DNA of 64,000 nt from Arundinibacter roseus (GTDB lineage: Bacteria; Bacteroidota; Bacteroidia; Cytophagales; Spirosomataceae): assembly GCF_004348825.1 (NCBI RefSeq), contig NZ_SMJU01000006.1:62001-126000 (forward strand), read 5' to 3'. Positions 9,837-19,319 of this stretch are shown here, piece after piece. The notes under the pieces were generated by a model that worked only from the letters and a program-made list of their open reading frames with translations, did not search any database and had not been told where the DNA came from. The first letter of the stretch is position 1. Each line of letters starts with the position of its first letter. The position numbers and the translations under genes are program-made.

Positions 9837-10274
9837 TTACGAAATCAAACTTGCCCGAACGATACGCTCAAAATCCGGGCCAGGCAGCAGTTCTATCATG
9901 ACATAGGTATCGGGCCAAAGGGATTCGATCTTGTCCGGCCATTCTATGAAGCAATAATTTCCAGAGTCCAGATATTCCTCAGCACCCATATCGTACGCCT
10001 CAACTTCATCCTTAATCCGGTAAAAATCAAAATGAAATATGGTCTTATTTAACGAGGATTTGTATTCATTTACCAGGGAAAAGGTAGGGCTGTGTACTGC
10101 ATCCTGAACTTGCAGCTTCTGGCAAATTGCTTTGATAAGAGTCGTTTTTCCTATGCCCATTTCACCTGAAAATAGCCATACGGGTATGTTTCCGGCGAAG
10201 CTCAGAAGCTGCGCTGCAACCTCTTCTAGTTCGCTCAATTCTCGAAACTGTATAAAAATACTTCGGGCCTTCAT
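9837..10274 (-). CDS. tsaE: tRNA threonylcarbamoyladenosine biosynthesis ATPase TsaE
   Basis: A 145-residue P-loop ATPase that helps the TsaB-TsaD complex make N6-threonylcarbamoyl-adenosine at position 37 of ANN-decoding tRNAs, in the cytoplasm. The Walker A GEMGIGKTT lies at about residues 37-45, and downstream come the TsaE-typical SPTFSLVNEY (about 80-89) and FHFDFYRI (about 96-103). IEWPDK near 130 is the family C-terminal signature. Length is normal. It follows the Tat-exported Gfo/Idh gene on the same strand by about 60 bases; tsaB and tsaD are not in the window. Confidence 0.95.
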   Translation of the reverse strand: MKARSIFIQFRELSELEEVAAQLLSFAGNIPVWLFSGEMGIGKTTLIKAICQKLQVQDAVHSPTFSLVNEYKSSLNKTIFHFDFYRIKDEVEAYDMGAEEYLDSGNYCFIEWPDKIESLWPDTYVMIELLPGPDFERIVRASLIS

Positions 10275-10333
10275 GGCGCAAAAATAGCTATTTTTACCAT
10301 CAAAAGCCCGAAGTATCTAGTGTCTGTGGGTAT

Positions 10334-11632
10334 CTATACTTTCCACTCTTTTTTCATAGGCCGTTTCAAAAGTTTATTCGCCTCTTTGTTTCCCGTAAAT
10401 TGCTCTTTGGCCGGATCCCACGTCAGGGTTTGTTGTAGTTGGTAAGCAATGTTTCCGATCGTACACACGGAGGCAGTCCGGTGACCTACTTCGACATCAC
10501 AAATCGGATTTTTACGACTTTTTATGGCCCCCAGAAAATCTCCGTAATGATTTTCGCTTACATAAACTTTGTATTCATCAGCTGCAAAGGGCTTGTCTTT
10601 CAGACTTCCGGGCGTAGTTCGCAATTCTCCGCGGGCTACCCACACCTCTCCTTCTGTGCCGATAAAGTGGCAGTGCTGTTTGCCTTCCATCGTTTTATGA
10701 ATCATTTCTACGCCATTTTCATACACATATTTCAACCCCTGCGTTTGTCCTGCCCCCGGCGCTATCACCTGAACCGGGCCGCTTTCGTCCATACCAAGCC
10801 CCCACTGAGCAATATCAAACATATGTGCGCCCCAGTCGGTCATGCCCCCACCACCAAACTCGGTATAAGCCCGCCACTGCGGCCAAAACTTGGCATCGAG
10901 CGGTGGAGCCAATTGATTATTGAACGGACGATCGACGGTATTTGGGCCCATCCACAGGTCCCAGTTTAGCCCTTGTGGGGTAGTTTCAGGTTGTAAATCC
11001 CAGGGTTTAGGCGGTCCGCCCACATTTACGATCACTTGTTTTACCTCACCAATCGCCCCGCTTTGCACCAATTGAGCCGCCTGCCGAAACTCTTTCCACG
11101 ATCGTTGCATGCTTCCGGTCTGAAAAACCCGCTTGTGTTTACGGGTAGCATTCACCATTGCTCGTCCTTCCGGTATAGTAAGCGACAACGGTTTTTCGCA
11201 ATAAATATCTTTTCCGGCTTCGGCAGCGCGCACAGCGGCAGCCGCGTGCCAATGATCCGGGAGGACAATTACGACAGCATCCAGGTCTTTGTGAGCCAGA
11301 AGTTCCTGAAAATCTTCGTATTGGGTACAAGAGGTGTAGGTTTCTTTTTTATTTTTTGAAGCGTACCATTTATTCACTTCATTGGTAAAAACCTCCCGTT
11401 TATTTTGGTATACATCGCAGGCACCGATGATTTGGGTCTGATTGCTTTCCAGGAAATTCTTTCGCAATCCGCCGCTTTGTTTGCCGCAACCAATAAAACC
11501 AAGGGAAATCAGGTCGCTGGGTGCCAGAAAACCCGGACCGCCCAACACCCGTCGGGGCACAATCATGAAGGAAGTGAGTACGGCTCCGGCCTTCAAAAAA
11601 TCCCTCCGGTTTACATTTTTTATTTTGTCCAT
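10334..11632 (-). CDS. Tat-exported Gfo/Idh/MocA-family oxidoreductase
   Basis: A 432-residue NAD(P)-dependent sugar or sugar-acid oxidoreductase. The N-terminus carries a twin-arginine signal (NRRDFLKAGAVLTSFMIVP), so the folded, cofactor-loaded enzyme should be exported. The Rossmann motif GFIGCGKQSGG lies near residue 45 and the catalytic EKPLSLTIPEGRAM near 145. The C-terminal part (GGGGMTDWGAHMFDIAQWGLGMDESGP) is typical of the Bacteroidota secreted subgroup. Members of this subgroup often act on glycan-derived sugars; the substrate is unknown. A second, cytoplasmic member of the superfamily is divergent at 11773, with a perfect inverted repeat between them. Confidence 0.93.
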   Translation of the reverse strand: MDKIKNVNRRDFLKAGAVLTSFMIVPRRVLGGPGFLAPSDLISLGFIGCGKQSGGLRKNFLESNQTQIIGACDVYQNKREVFTNEVNKWYASKNKKETYTSCTQYEDFQELLAHKDLDAVVIVLPDHWHAAAAVRAAEAGKDIYCEKPLSLTIPEGRAMVNATRKHKRVFQTGSMQRSWKEFRQAAQLVQSGAIGEVKQVIVNVGGPPKPWDLQPETTPQGLNWDLWMGPNTVDRPFNNQLAPPLDAKFWPQWRAYTEFGGGGMTDWGAHMFDIAQWGLGMDESGPVQVIAPGAGQTQGLKYVYENGVEMIHKTMEGKQHCHFIGTEGEVWVARGELRTTPGSLKDKPFAADEYKVYVSENHYGDFLGAIKSRKNPICDVEVGHRTASVCTIGNIAYQLQQTLTWDPAKEQFTGNKEANKLLKRPMKKEWKV

Positions 11633-11695
11633 TGCTTTACACGATTAATCTATGAGTTTGGAATAGTTTTATTTGGGTAGCTACTTGTTAAAAGT

Positions 11696-11717
11696 TAGGT
11701 AAAGCGCACTTTACCTA
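11696..11717. promoter_or_regulatory. Inverted repeat, candidate operator between divergent oxidoreductase genes
   Basis: The sequence has perfect 9-bp arms, TAGGTAAAG (11696-11704) and CTTTACCTA (11709-11717), around CGCA. It lies 64 bases upstream of the minus-strand gene and 56 bases upstream of the plus-strand ATG, where an operator for both promoters could sit. There is no T run, which argues against a terminator. Confidence 0.4.
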
Positions 11718-11772
11718 TTGAAACGTATCAAAATATCATTTTTAATTGTCTTTTTTATTCAAATTGAACTAT

Positions 11773-12810
11773 ATGTCAGAACGTGTTTTAAATGTGGGGT
11801 TAATTGGTTTTGGCTTATCGGGCCGTTATTTCCACGCCCCATTCCTTTCGGTCAATCCGAGATTTAAGTTAAAAACTGTCGTAGAGCGCTCAAAAAATGA
11901 AGCGCAGGAGTTTGATGCTTCCATAGAAAACGCCCGCTCCGTTGATGAGTTGCTGGCGGACGAATCCATTGACCTTGTATTTATCTGCACACCCAACGAT
12001 ACGCACTATCGGTACGCCATGGATGCGTTGCACAACGGCAAGCACGTTGTAATTGAAAAACCTTTTGCTAATACCGAAAACGAAGCACAGGAGATTTTTG
12101 ACCTTGCCCGCGAGAAAGGTTTGGTCGCTACGGCTTATCAGAACCGCCGGTGGGATTCGGATTTTCTAACTATTCAAAAACTGATTCAGGAAGATAAATT
12201 GGGGGCAATTGTGGAGTACGAAAGCCGCTATGACCGTTTCAGGCCGAATATATTGCCCAATACCTGGAAAGAAAAACAAGCCGAAGGAAGCGGAAATGTG
12301 TATAACCTGGGCCCTCATTTGCTGGATCAGGCTTTCGTGCTATTTGGTACCCCACAAACGGTTACAGCTAACATCCGGACCGTTCGCGAAAACAGTACGG
12401 TTGATGACTATTTTGATATAAGACTCGGGTATGAAAACACAACAGTAATTGTAAAATCCAGCCTGATGGTGTATGAAAATAGCCTTCGTTACACAGTACA
12501 TGGCACCAAAGGTTCTTTTATTAAAAGAGGGCTGGACGTACAGGAAGAAACCTCCCGGCTGGGTGTTTTGCCCGATTCTGAAAAGTGGGGAGTCGAGCCT
12601 GCTGACCGTTGGGGCACGTTGCACAGTGAGGCTTATACGGGAATTATAGAAAGTGAAGCCGGAAATTACATGGCTTTTTATGACTCCGTCTACGATTCCA
12701 TCGTTTTGGGTACCGAGCCACAAGTCAAACCAGAGGAAGTACTTAGAACTACCCGAGTCATTGACCTTGCTTTTGAAAGCAGTCAGCGCCAAACGACGCT
12801 GAGTTATTGA
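11773..12810 (+). CDS. Gfo/Idh/MocA-family oxidoreductase (cytoplasmic)
   Basis: A 345-residue NAD(P)-dependent dehydrogenase without a signal peptide. I chose the ATG at 11773 (MSERVLNVG) because an upstream ATG at 11746 adds nine residues that do not belong to the Rossmann strand. The nucleotide motif GLIGFGLSGRYFHAPF spans about residues 8-23, the catalytic VVIEKPFANTENEAQ about 91-105, and the C-terminal substrate domain contains NLGPHLLDQAFVLFG. This pattern is close to the scyllo-inositol dehydrogenase-like (YdgJ/YhhX) branch, but the substrate cannot be read from sequence. It is transcribed alone and ends in a bidirectional terminator. Confidence 0.93.
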   Translation: MSERVLNVGLIGFGLSGRYFHAPFLSVNPRFKLKTVVERSKNEAQEFDASIENARSVDELLADESIDLVFICTPNDTHYRYAMDALHNGKHVVIEKPFANTENEAQEIFDLAREKGLVATAYQNRRWDSDFLTIQKLIQEDKLGAIVEYESRYDRFRPNILPNTWKEKQAEGSGNVYNLGPHLLDQAFVLFGTPQTVTANIRTVRENSTVDDYFDIRLGYENTTVIVKSSLMVYENSLRYTVHGTKGSFIKRGLDVQEETSRLGVLPDSEKWGVEPADRWGTLHSEAYTGIIESEAGNYMAFYDSVYDSIVLGTEPQVKPEEVLRTTRVIDLAFESSQRQTTLSY

Positions 12811-12832
12811 TTTTCAGTAAAAATAATTTATG

Positions 12833-12872
12833 AAAAAGCTCTCGTTCTGATCAATCAAAACGAGAGCTTTTT
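12833..12872. terminator. Bidirectional intrinsic terminator
   Basis: A 14-bp perfect stem (AAAAAGCTCTCGTT at 12833-12846 and AACGAGAGCTTTTT at 12859-12872) closes a 12-base loop. A/T runs on both ends serve the convergent oxidoreductase gene (plus) and phosphomutase gene (minus). Confidence 0.9.
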
Positions 12873-12891
12873 ACTTTATTCTTATTCCAAA

Positions 12892-14655
12892 TTAGTGCAA
12901 ACCAAGTTCCGCACCAATCTTTTGTACTTTTTCTTTAAGATCAGCATACACGGTATCAAAATCTTCTTTCTTCTCAAACTCTGCCCGCACACCCACGTAA
13001 AATTTAATTTTCGGTTCTGTACCCGACGGACGGCAGGTAAACTTGGTTCCATCCGTAGTGAAGAATTGGAGTACGTTGGAAGACTCAATGCCCATTTCAC
13101 CGGAAGGAATTTCGGTAATAGCACCTGTCTGTAAGTTTGTGGTAGTAAGCGCTTTGTAGTCATCCATCCGCACAACCTCTGCCCCTGCAAGGGTTTCAGG
13201 AGGATTGGCCCGGAAATCTGCCATCATCTGCTGAATTTCCTCGGCACCGGTTTTTCCTTTTTTAGTAATGGAAATGAGTCCTTCGTAGTAAAACCCGAAT
13301 TGCTTATAAATTTCCATGAGCATATCAAACAAGCTCAGGCCTTTATCCTTGGCGTAAGCCGTCAACTCAGCAATCATGGCGCAGGAAGCAATCGCATCCT
13401 TATCCCGAACGGCGTCGCCGATGAGGTAGCCGTAGCTTTCTTCGCCACCACCAATAAACTCTTCGATGCCCTCTTTTTCCCGAATTACCTGAGCGATGTA
13501 CTTAAAGCCTGTCAGCGTATTGTAGCAATTGACACCAAAAGCCTCGGCCATGTTGTCAATCAAATCGGTGGTCACAATGGTTTTGCAGACGAACTGCTTT
13601 CCGGTCAATTTGCCGGCATCTTTCCAGGCCGAGAGCAGGTAATAAATAAGTAAACTTGCGGTTTGGTTCCCGTTCAGGAGTTGCAGCTCGCCGTGATGAT
13701 TCTTGGCTCCAATTCCTACCCGATCTGCGTCAGGATCCGTACCAAGCACCAAATCAGCATCAATTTCCCGGGCTTTTTGCAGCGCGAGCGTCATGGCCTC
13801 GCTCTCTTCCGGATTAGGATACACTACGGTCGGAAAATAGCCGTTGCCGTTTGGCTCGGCTTGTTCTTCAATCACAGTAACATTTTCAAAACCCATTTGC
13901 TCCAGCGTCCGCGGTACGAGCATTACGCCCGTTCCGTGAATGGGTGTAAATACGATTTTTACATCTTTTTGCCGTTTGATCGCTTCTTTTGAAATGGATA
14001 GCGAGACAATATGATCGACATATTTCTTGTCAATTTCTTCACTTATCAAATGAATCAATGCAGGATTCCCTTCAAATTTGATTTGGTCAATTGACGTGAT
14101 CGCATTCACTTCATCAATAATATTTCCATCGTGTGGTGCTACAACCTGCGAGCCATCAACCCAATAGGCTTTGTAGCCATTGTATTCTTTGGGATTATGT
14201 GAGGCCGTAACCACAACTCCACTATGGCATTTGAGCTCGCGAATGGTAAAAGAAAGCTCCGGCGTAGGTCTCAGGGAGTCAAACAGGTAGACGGTGAAGC
14301 CGTTTGCAGAAAAAATGTCGGCAATAATGGTAGAAAATTCGTCAGACTTGATCCGACAATCATACGCGATTGCTACTTTAACTTCTTCTTCAGGAAATGC
14401 CTTTTTGAGATAATTAGCCAAACCCTGCGTGGCAGTTCCGACGGTATATCGGTTCATGCGGTTGGAGCCAATGCCAATAAGTCCTCTCAGCCCCCCGGTA
14501 CCAAATTCGAGATCTTTATAAAATGCGTCGGTCAATTCAACGTTGCTTCCATCGTCAATTAGTTGTTGGATGGCTGCTTTTGTTTCGCTATCATAATTCC
14601 CTTCCAGCCAGGAATTTACTTTCTTTTCTACGGTAGAGTCCAGTTGTACGGCCAT
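12892..14655 (-). CDS. Phospho-sugar mutase (phosphoglucomutase/phosphomannomutase family)
   Basis: A 587-residue alpha-D-phosphohexomutase that interconverts hexose 1-phosphate and 6-phosphate. All four functional loops are visible: the phosphoserine loop TASHNP with Ser152, the metal loop DPDADR (307-312), the sugar-recognition loop GGGEESYG (402-409), and the phosphate-binding loop CRPSGTEPK (541-549). The N-terminal FGTGGLRGLIG (51-61) and the length match the PgcA/PGM2-like branch, most often phosphoglucomutase. It lies 60 bases downstream of a glucosidase gene on the same strand, so released glucose could enter glucose-phosphate metabolism through it after phosphorylation; that link is inferred. 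Confidence 0.93.
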   Translation of the reverse strand: MAVQLDSTVEKKVNSWLEGNYDSETKAAIQQLIDDGSNVELTDAFYKDLEFGTGGLRGLIGIGSNRMNRYTVGTATQGLANYLKKAFPEEEVKVAIAYDCRIKSDEFSTIIADIFSANGFTVYLFDSLRPTPELSFTIRELKCHSGVVVTASHNPKEYNGYKAYWVDGSQVVAPHDGNIIDEVNAITSIDQIKFEGNPALIHLISEEIDKKYVDHIVSLSISKEAIKRQKDVKIVFTPIHGTGVMLVPRTLEQMGFENVTVIEEQAEPNGNGYFPTVVYPNPEESEAMTLALQKAREIDADLVLGTDPDADRVGIGAKNHHGELQLLNGNQTASLLIYYLLSAWKDAGKLTGKQFVCKTIVTTDLIDNMAEAFGVNCYNTLTGFKYIAQVIREKEGIEEFIGGGEESYGYLIGDAVRDKDAIASCAMIAELTAYAKDKGLSLFDMLMEIYKQFGFYYEGLISITKKGKTGAEEIQQMMADFRANPPETLAGAEVVRMDDYKALTTTNLQTGAITEIPSGEMGIESSNVLQFFTTDGTKFTCRPSGTEPKIKFYVGVRAEFEKKEDFDTVYADLKEKVQKIGAELGLH

Positions 14656-14715
14656 TGTTTTTGAACTATATAATTAAATTAAGTTTACTTCTGAAAGGGA
14701 CAAATCTAAGGATTA

Positions 14716-17421
14716 TTATCCTTTATCGATGATTAATTGCGGATCTTGTTTTGGATTGATGGCTGATTTAGCCCTTGCCTGCGAGGTTTTCAAAATCAAC
14801 TCCGCCACGAGCCCCGTCCAGCCCGTTTGGTGAGCAGCGCCACAACCCCGGCCATTATCCCCATGAAAGTATTCATAAAACAGAATGTGGTCTTTGAAAT
14901 GAGGGTCGTTTTGCAACTTGGCATCATCCCCGAAAGCTGCCCGGCGATCATTTTTATCTTTCCTGAATATATTAATCAAACGATCTGCTATGCCCATTGC
15001 GGCCTCGTCAATTGTGGTCAGATTGCCCGAATTGGTTGGATATTCTACCTCATAATCGTCGCCGTAGTAGGCATGAAACTTCATGAGAGAGTCAAAAATT
15101 AGGTAGTTGAGCGGGAACCAAATCGGCCCGCGCCAGTTGGAGTTTCCTCCCATGATATCCGTGAGAGCTTCGCCAGGGGTATAATCCACCTGCAACACTT
15201 CTCCGTTAATGTAGAATTTGTAGGGGTGCTCCTCGTGAAATTTGGAAAGCGCCCGAACGCCATAATCCGATAAAAATTCCTGATCGTCCAGTACGCGTTT
15301 CAGGATCATCTTCATTCGGTGTCCGCGCAAAATTGACAGCAGTCGGTTCTCGCCTTTACCTGATTCAAACCAACGGGAGATTAACCGGGCGAGATCGGGC
15401 CGGTTGGCAAGGACCCATTCGACGCGCCGTTTAAAAACAGGCATTTTGTCCAGCATCTGAGGATCCAGAATTTCAACCGCAAACAAAGGAATCAGACCAA
15501 CGATTGACCTGATTTTCAACAAAATGCTTTGTCCGTTCGGAATGTGGATCACGTCATAATAAAACTGATCATCTTCGTCCCACAAACTTATCGTTGAGTT
15601 TTTATCACCCATTGCTTCCATCGCCCCCGCAATGTGCAGAAAATGCTCAAAGAATTTGGATGCCATATCCTGGTATACAGGTTGTTTCAGGGATATTTCT
15701 ACCGAAATACGAAGCATATTGAGCGTGTACATCGCCATCCAGCCCGTAGCGTCGGCCTGTTCCAGTTTGCCACCAAAAGGCATCGGACTCGAACGGTCGA
15801 AAACTCCGATATTATCCAGCCCGAGAAAACCACCGCCAAAAATATTATTTCCGGTTTCGTCACGCTGATTGACCCACCACGTAAAATTCAGTAAGAGTTT
15901 ATGGAATATTTTTTCCAGAAACTCCACATCACCTTCTCCATCATTTTGCTCACGGTCAATCTCATACACTTTCCAGGTAGCCCAGGCATGTACGGGTGGG
16001 TTCACGTCCGAAAAATTCCATTCATAGGCCGGAATCTGCCCGTTGGGGTGCATATAGTATTCCCGAAGCAGAATTTCAAGCTGTCTTTTGGCAAAATCAG
16101 CATCTACCCTCGCCAGCGGAATGCAGTGAAAAGCAAGGTCCCAGGCCGCAAACCACGGATATTCCCACTTATCGGGCATTGAAATCAGGTTCGCTGCATA
16201 CAGATGTTTCCAACCCGAATTTCGCCCCCATTTGCGTCCGTGGGCAGGTTCAGGCTGAGCTGGATCACCTTTTAGCCATTCATACACGTTGTAGTAATAA
16301 AACTGCTTGTTCCACAACATACCTGCGTACGACTGCCGCTGAATGGAAAGCAATTCTTTGTCTTTTACATCTTTCTGAATTTCTCCATAAAATTCATCCG
16401 CCTCTCTGATTCGTTTGTCAAACAGGTCGTCATAGCCGCCAAAAGGTTCAGAAATGGTGTGATTGACAAACCGGCAGCGAATAGTAACGCTTTCTCCGGC
16501 TTTAACCATTTTGGTAAATTTCCCGGCGGCTTTGGTCCCAATATGATTGGGATTTACGGTATTGGATTTCTTTCCGCTAACGATGTAGTCGTTGATGCCA
16601 TCTTTGGGATAGGCCGTGGTATTGGAAGTACCGTACAGTTTCTTAAAATTCGTCTCGTTTTCACAAAACAGCAGTTCGTCAGCATTGTCAAAATAGAAGT
16701 TAAACTTGCCGTGCTTCCGGTGATTAACCTCAATAATCCGATTAGCCAGCCCATTCATCATGGGTTTGTAGTTGAAGGCCTCATAGCCCCACGACCAGGT
16801 ATTTCGGAAAGCAATAGAAGGCAAAATGGTGATCGGTGCATCTTTATCACCCCGGTTATGAACCGTTACCCGCATCAGCACATCTTCTTCATCAGCTTTG
16901 GCGTATTCTATGAAGACATCAAAATACTCGTCGTTTTCAAAAATCCCGGTATCCATGAGTTCATACTCAGGTTCTTCTTTTCCCCGGCGTCCGTTTTCCT
17001 GACGAAGTTTTTCGTATGGAAATGGGTTCTGAGGATATTTATAGAGCATTTTCATGTAGGAATGCGTCGGCGTACTATCCAGGTAATAGTACATTTCTTT
17101 GGCATCTTCCCCATGATTGGACTCCCGGTTGGTAAGACCAAAAATGCGCTCTTTCAGGAGTTTATCCTTATGATTCCAAAAGGCAAACGAAAGGCAGATA
17201 TGTTGCTTATTATCAGAGAATCCACCAATCCCTTCCTCTCCCCATCGATACGCCTTGGAACGGGCCATTTCGTGGGTAATGTAGTTCCAGGCATCTCCAT
17301 TGCCGCTATAATCTTCGCGCACGGTACCCCATTGACGCTCAGACAAATAGGGGCCCCATTTTTTCCAGCCTTTATTCTCTTTTTGAAGCGTTAGCCTAAC
17401 TTTTTCCGCACTATTTGCCAT
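14716..17421 (-). CDS. MGH1-like glycoside hydrolase (GH63-type glucosidase)
   Basis: A 901-residue protein of the bacterial MGH1/GH63 group of (alpha/alpha)6-barrel glucosidases. There is no signal peptide, so it should be cytoplasmic. Visible landmarks are the N-terminal LTLQKENKGWKKWGPYLSERQWGTVREDY stretch (about 10-38), the barrel segments WEYPWFAAWDLAFHCIPLA (about 444-462), EWNFSDVNPPVHAWATW (about 497-513) and GGFLGLDNIGVFDRSSP, and the C-terminal GNSNWRGPIWFPLNYL with HQTGWTGLVAEL. The acidic residues in the first, second and fourth patterns are the likely catalytic candidates. It probably removes alpha-linked glucose from an oligosaccharide such as a mannosylglycerate- or trehalose-type compound; the substrate is not determined. 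It lies upstream of the phosphomutase gene with a candidate promoter at 17486. Confidence 0.88.
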   Translation of the reverse strand: MANSAEKVRLTLQKENKGWKKWGPYLSERQWGTVREDYSGNGDAWNYITHEMARSKAYRWGEEGIGGFSDNKQHICLSFAFWNHKDKLLKERIFGLTNRESNHGEDAKEMYYYLDSTPTHSYMKMLYKYPQNPFPYEKLRQENGRRGKEEPEYELMDTGIFENDEYFDVFIEYAKADEEDVLMRVTVHNRGDKDAPITILPSIAFRNTWSWGYEAFNYKPMMNGLANRIIEVNHRKHGKFNFYFDNADELLFCENETNFKKLYGTSNTTAYPKDGINDYIVSGKKSNTVNPNHIGTKAAGKFTKMVKAGESVTIRCRFVNHTISEPFGGYDDLFDKRIREADEFYGEIQKDVKDKELLSIQRQSYAGMLWNKQFYYYNVYEWLKGDPAQPEPAHGRKWGRNSGWKHLYAANLISMPDKWEYPWFAAWDLAFHCIPLARVDADFAKRQLEILLREYYMHPNGQIPAYEWNFSDVNPPVHAWATWKVYEIDREQNDGEGDVEFLEKIFHKLLLNFTWWVNQRDETGNNIFGGGFLGLDNIGVFDRSSPMPFGGKLEQADATGWMAMYTLNMLRISVEISLKQPVYQDMASKFFEHFLHIAGAMEAMGDKNSTISLWDEDDQFYYDVIHIPNGQSILLKIRSIVGLIPLFAVEILDPQMLDKMPVFKRRVEWVLANRPDLARLISRWFESGKGENRLLSILRGHRMKMILKRVLDDQEFLSDYGVRALSKFHEEHPYKFYINGEVLQVDYTPGEALTDIMGGNSNWRGPIWFPLNYLIFDSLMKFHAYYGDDYEVEYPTNSGNLTTIDEAAMGIADRLINIFRKDKNDRRAAFGDDAKLQNDPHFKDHILFYEYFHGDNGRGCGAAHQTGWTGLVAELILKTSQARAKSAINPKQDPQLIIDKG

Positions 17422-17485
17422 AATTTTTTTGTTTTTCCAGGAGGAACGGGTTTAACAATTTAGTGAAATATGTAAACGGTTCAAA

Positions 17486-17493
17486 CAAATATA
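17486..17493 (-). promoter_or_regulatory. Candidate -7 element upstream of the glucosidase gene
   Basis: The minus strand reads TATATTTG, a perfect match to the Bacteroidota -7 consensus TAnnTTTG, 65 bases upstream of the ATG at 17421. The nearest upstream TTG is only 16 bases away instead of about 20, so the -33 partner is doubtful. Confidence 0.35.
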
Positions 17494-17582
17494 GATATTT
17501 CCAATTTTTCAATGGTTATTCTATGCTCTTTGAAACCTGGATTTAGACTATTTAAATTCTTATTCAGGATTTTCAGTAAATT

Positions 17583-19319
17583 TTAATCCAAATTAATCCA
17601 TTCTTCAATTTTTTCAATTGAGGAGAGGTCAGAAACAACCTGACAGTCAAACTGAACTATTCCCGCAAAAAAAGCAGTTAAGGAAAATGCTTCCTCTGAG
17701 GTCGAGCTTAAAACGTCATTTCGTTCATTTTGAGCTGCTTCCAAAAGGTCTTCGACAAAATCCTTGAACATAAGCTGAACCGGAAGCCGGATGTATTCCT
17801 GCTCAGAAAGTTTCAGGAAAGGAATAGCGATTTGTTTACCTTCCGCCCCAATCTGACCAAATTTCTTTCGTGCTTTGGCATAAGCAGCGTCGGTAGCCTC
17901 AAAAACCAGACCGACAGAAGGCTTTGGTAACGACAGCTGTTTGGCAATTGACTCATCGAGCAACAGAAGTTGCTGACGCAGGTTCAGGGTATTTTTTCCA
18001 GTCCGGATGCGTTCCCGCAAGGATTGCCGAATAAAATAGGTAATGGATTGTGTCACGTTGAGCCCGACTTCGGCCATCTGCTTAAAGATCAGCGACGTAG
18101 GCGACATGCCCGGAATGGTATTGGGATCATGCAAAAGGACGTCGCCCTCAGGAGTAAGGAATCCGTCAATTCGGGCACACACGTTCATTCCTAATCGGCT
18201 GAAGACCCGTGATATTTGATCACGTATTTTTTGATTAAGCTCAGTGGTTGTATCTACCGGAATCCGTTTACGGGTCGCACCGGGTTTATATTTTGAGTTA
18301 AAATCAAAAACCTCGACCACTTTTACGATTTCGGTAGGTGGCAGTGCCAATGGCGTTCCATCAGGAAGTTGGATACAGCCACAGGAAAACTCCTGCCCAC
18401 GCACAAATGTCTCGAACAAAACCTGATCTTCTGCATTGCTGCTCAATAAAACGGCAGGCGCTGTTGAATTTTCTTCAAAAAAAGTATCCAAAACAGAAAT
18501 CAGGACATCGGGTTTGTAAACCTTCTGCTCCTGTACCAACAGCGGATAGCCAATACCTTCATCCATGTTGGCCATTTTCTGCGCCCACGCTTTTTTCTCT
18601 TCTGCTGATTTGGAGATCCAGTCGCCGTGAAACAACTCTACCTGAAAAAAACATTGATTTACCGCCAGTTCAAATGCTTCGAAGTCGTCTTTTTGAACAA
18701 TTGCTACTCCAATAGACGAACCCTGATGCGGCGCTTTGACTACAATTGGTAAGCCAAGTTCTGTTTTTAATTGCTCAAAAATCAGGCTCCGATCGGCGTC
18801 CTGCCACTGCTCATATCGCAAAACTGCGGTTTCCTTTTCCTGCCCGTTTACAAGCGCAATCATCTCATTTTGAAGCACTTTATCAATCCCAACCGACGAG
18901 CCCATCAGTCCGGGACCACTGTACGGAATTTTGTGCCACTCCAATAAACCCTGAATCGCGCCGTCTTCACAGTCGGGTCCGTGCATGGCAAGGAAGGCAA
19001 AATCTATGTAGTCGGTTAGCGTAGCGGGGGCAATCAATTCACCAATCGCTGCCTCGACGGCCTGCTCCCGAAGCTCCGGAAAAGACTCAGCATACAGCAA
19101 AAAGCCCGACGGTTGAAGTTCGGGTGATGGAAAGAAATCTCGAATGGTATCCGAATAAATCAGCTCGGGCCGAAGACGAATAAAACGCCCGAAGCTATCT
19201 ACAAAAATGGGAACAGGTTCAAAAAGGGTTTTATCCAAATGCTCCATGGCGGTTTTGCCACCTGCAAACGAAATTTCCCTTTCCCGGGATGGGCCACCAA
19301 AAAAAATACCAATACGCAT
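17583..19319 (-). CDS. D-alanine--D-alanine ligase family protein, enlarged form
   Basis: An ATP-grasp ligase that would join two D-alanines for peptidoglycan precursors. I start it at 19319 (MRIGIFFGGPSREREIS); the 27 codons upstream in frame look non-coding. Ddl landmarks are GGPSxEREIS (8-17), AMHGPDCEDGAIQG (111-124), SGPGLMGSSVGIDK (134-147), the ATP-grasp strand VVKAPHQGSSIGV (193-205), and DPNTIPGMSPTSL (398-410) with Asn400 as metal ligand. At 578 residues it is far longer than usual Ddl (about 300-370). There is an insertion at roughly residues 225-300 and a C-terminal extension from about 431 of unrecognised type. It could be the housekeeping Ddl of this lineage or an ATP-grasp ligase with another acceptor. 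Confidence 0.85.
   Translation of the reverse strand: MRIGIFFGGPSREREISFAGGKTAMEHLDKTLFEPVPIFVDSFGRFIRLRPELIYSDTIRDFFPSPELQPSGFLLYAESFPELREQAVEAAIGELIAPATLTDYIDFAFLAMHGPDCEDGAIQGLLEWHKIPYSGPGLMGSSVGIDKVLQNEMIALVNGQEKETAVLRYEQWQDADRSLIFEQLKTELGLPIVVKAPHQGSSIGVAIVQKDDFEAFELAVNQCFFQVELFHGDWISKSAEEKKAWAQKMANMDEGIGYPLLVQEQKVYKPDVLISVLDTFFEENSTAPAVLLSSNAEDQVLFETFVRGQEFSCGCIQLPDGTPLALPPTEIVKVVEVFDFNSKYKPGATRKRIPVDTTTELNQKIRDQISRVFSRLGMNVCARIDGFLTPEGDVLLHDPNTIPGMSPTSLIFKQMAEVGLNVTQSITYFIRQSLRERIRTGKNTLNLRQQLLLLDESIAKQLSLPKPSVGLVFEATDAAYAKARKKFGQIGAEGKQIAIPFLKLSEQEYIRLPVQLMFKDFVEDLLEAAQNERNDVLSSTSEEAFSLTAFFAGIVQFDCQVVSDLSSIEKIEEWINLD

Noticed and set aside
16459-17394. Long plus-strand open frame (311 codons) inside the glucosidase gene
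   Set aside because: It runs antisense over a clear MGH1-like coding region with family motifs and has no recognisable domain of its own, so it is a frame shadow.
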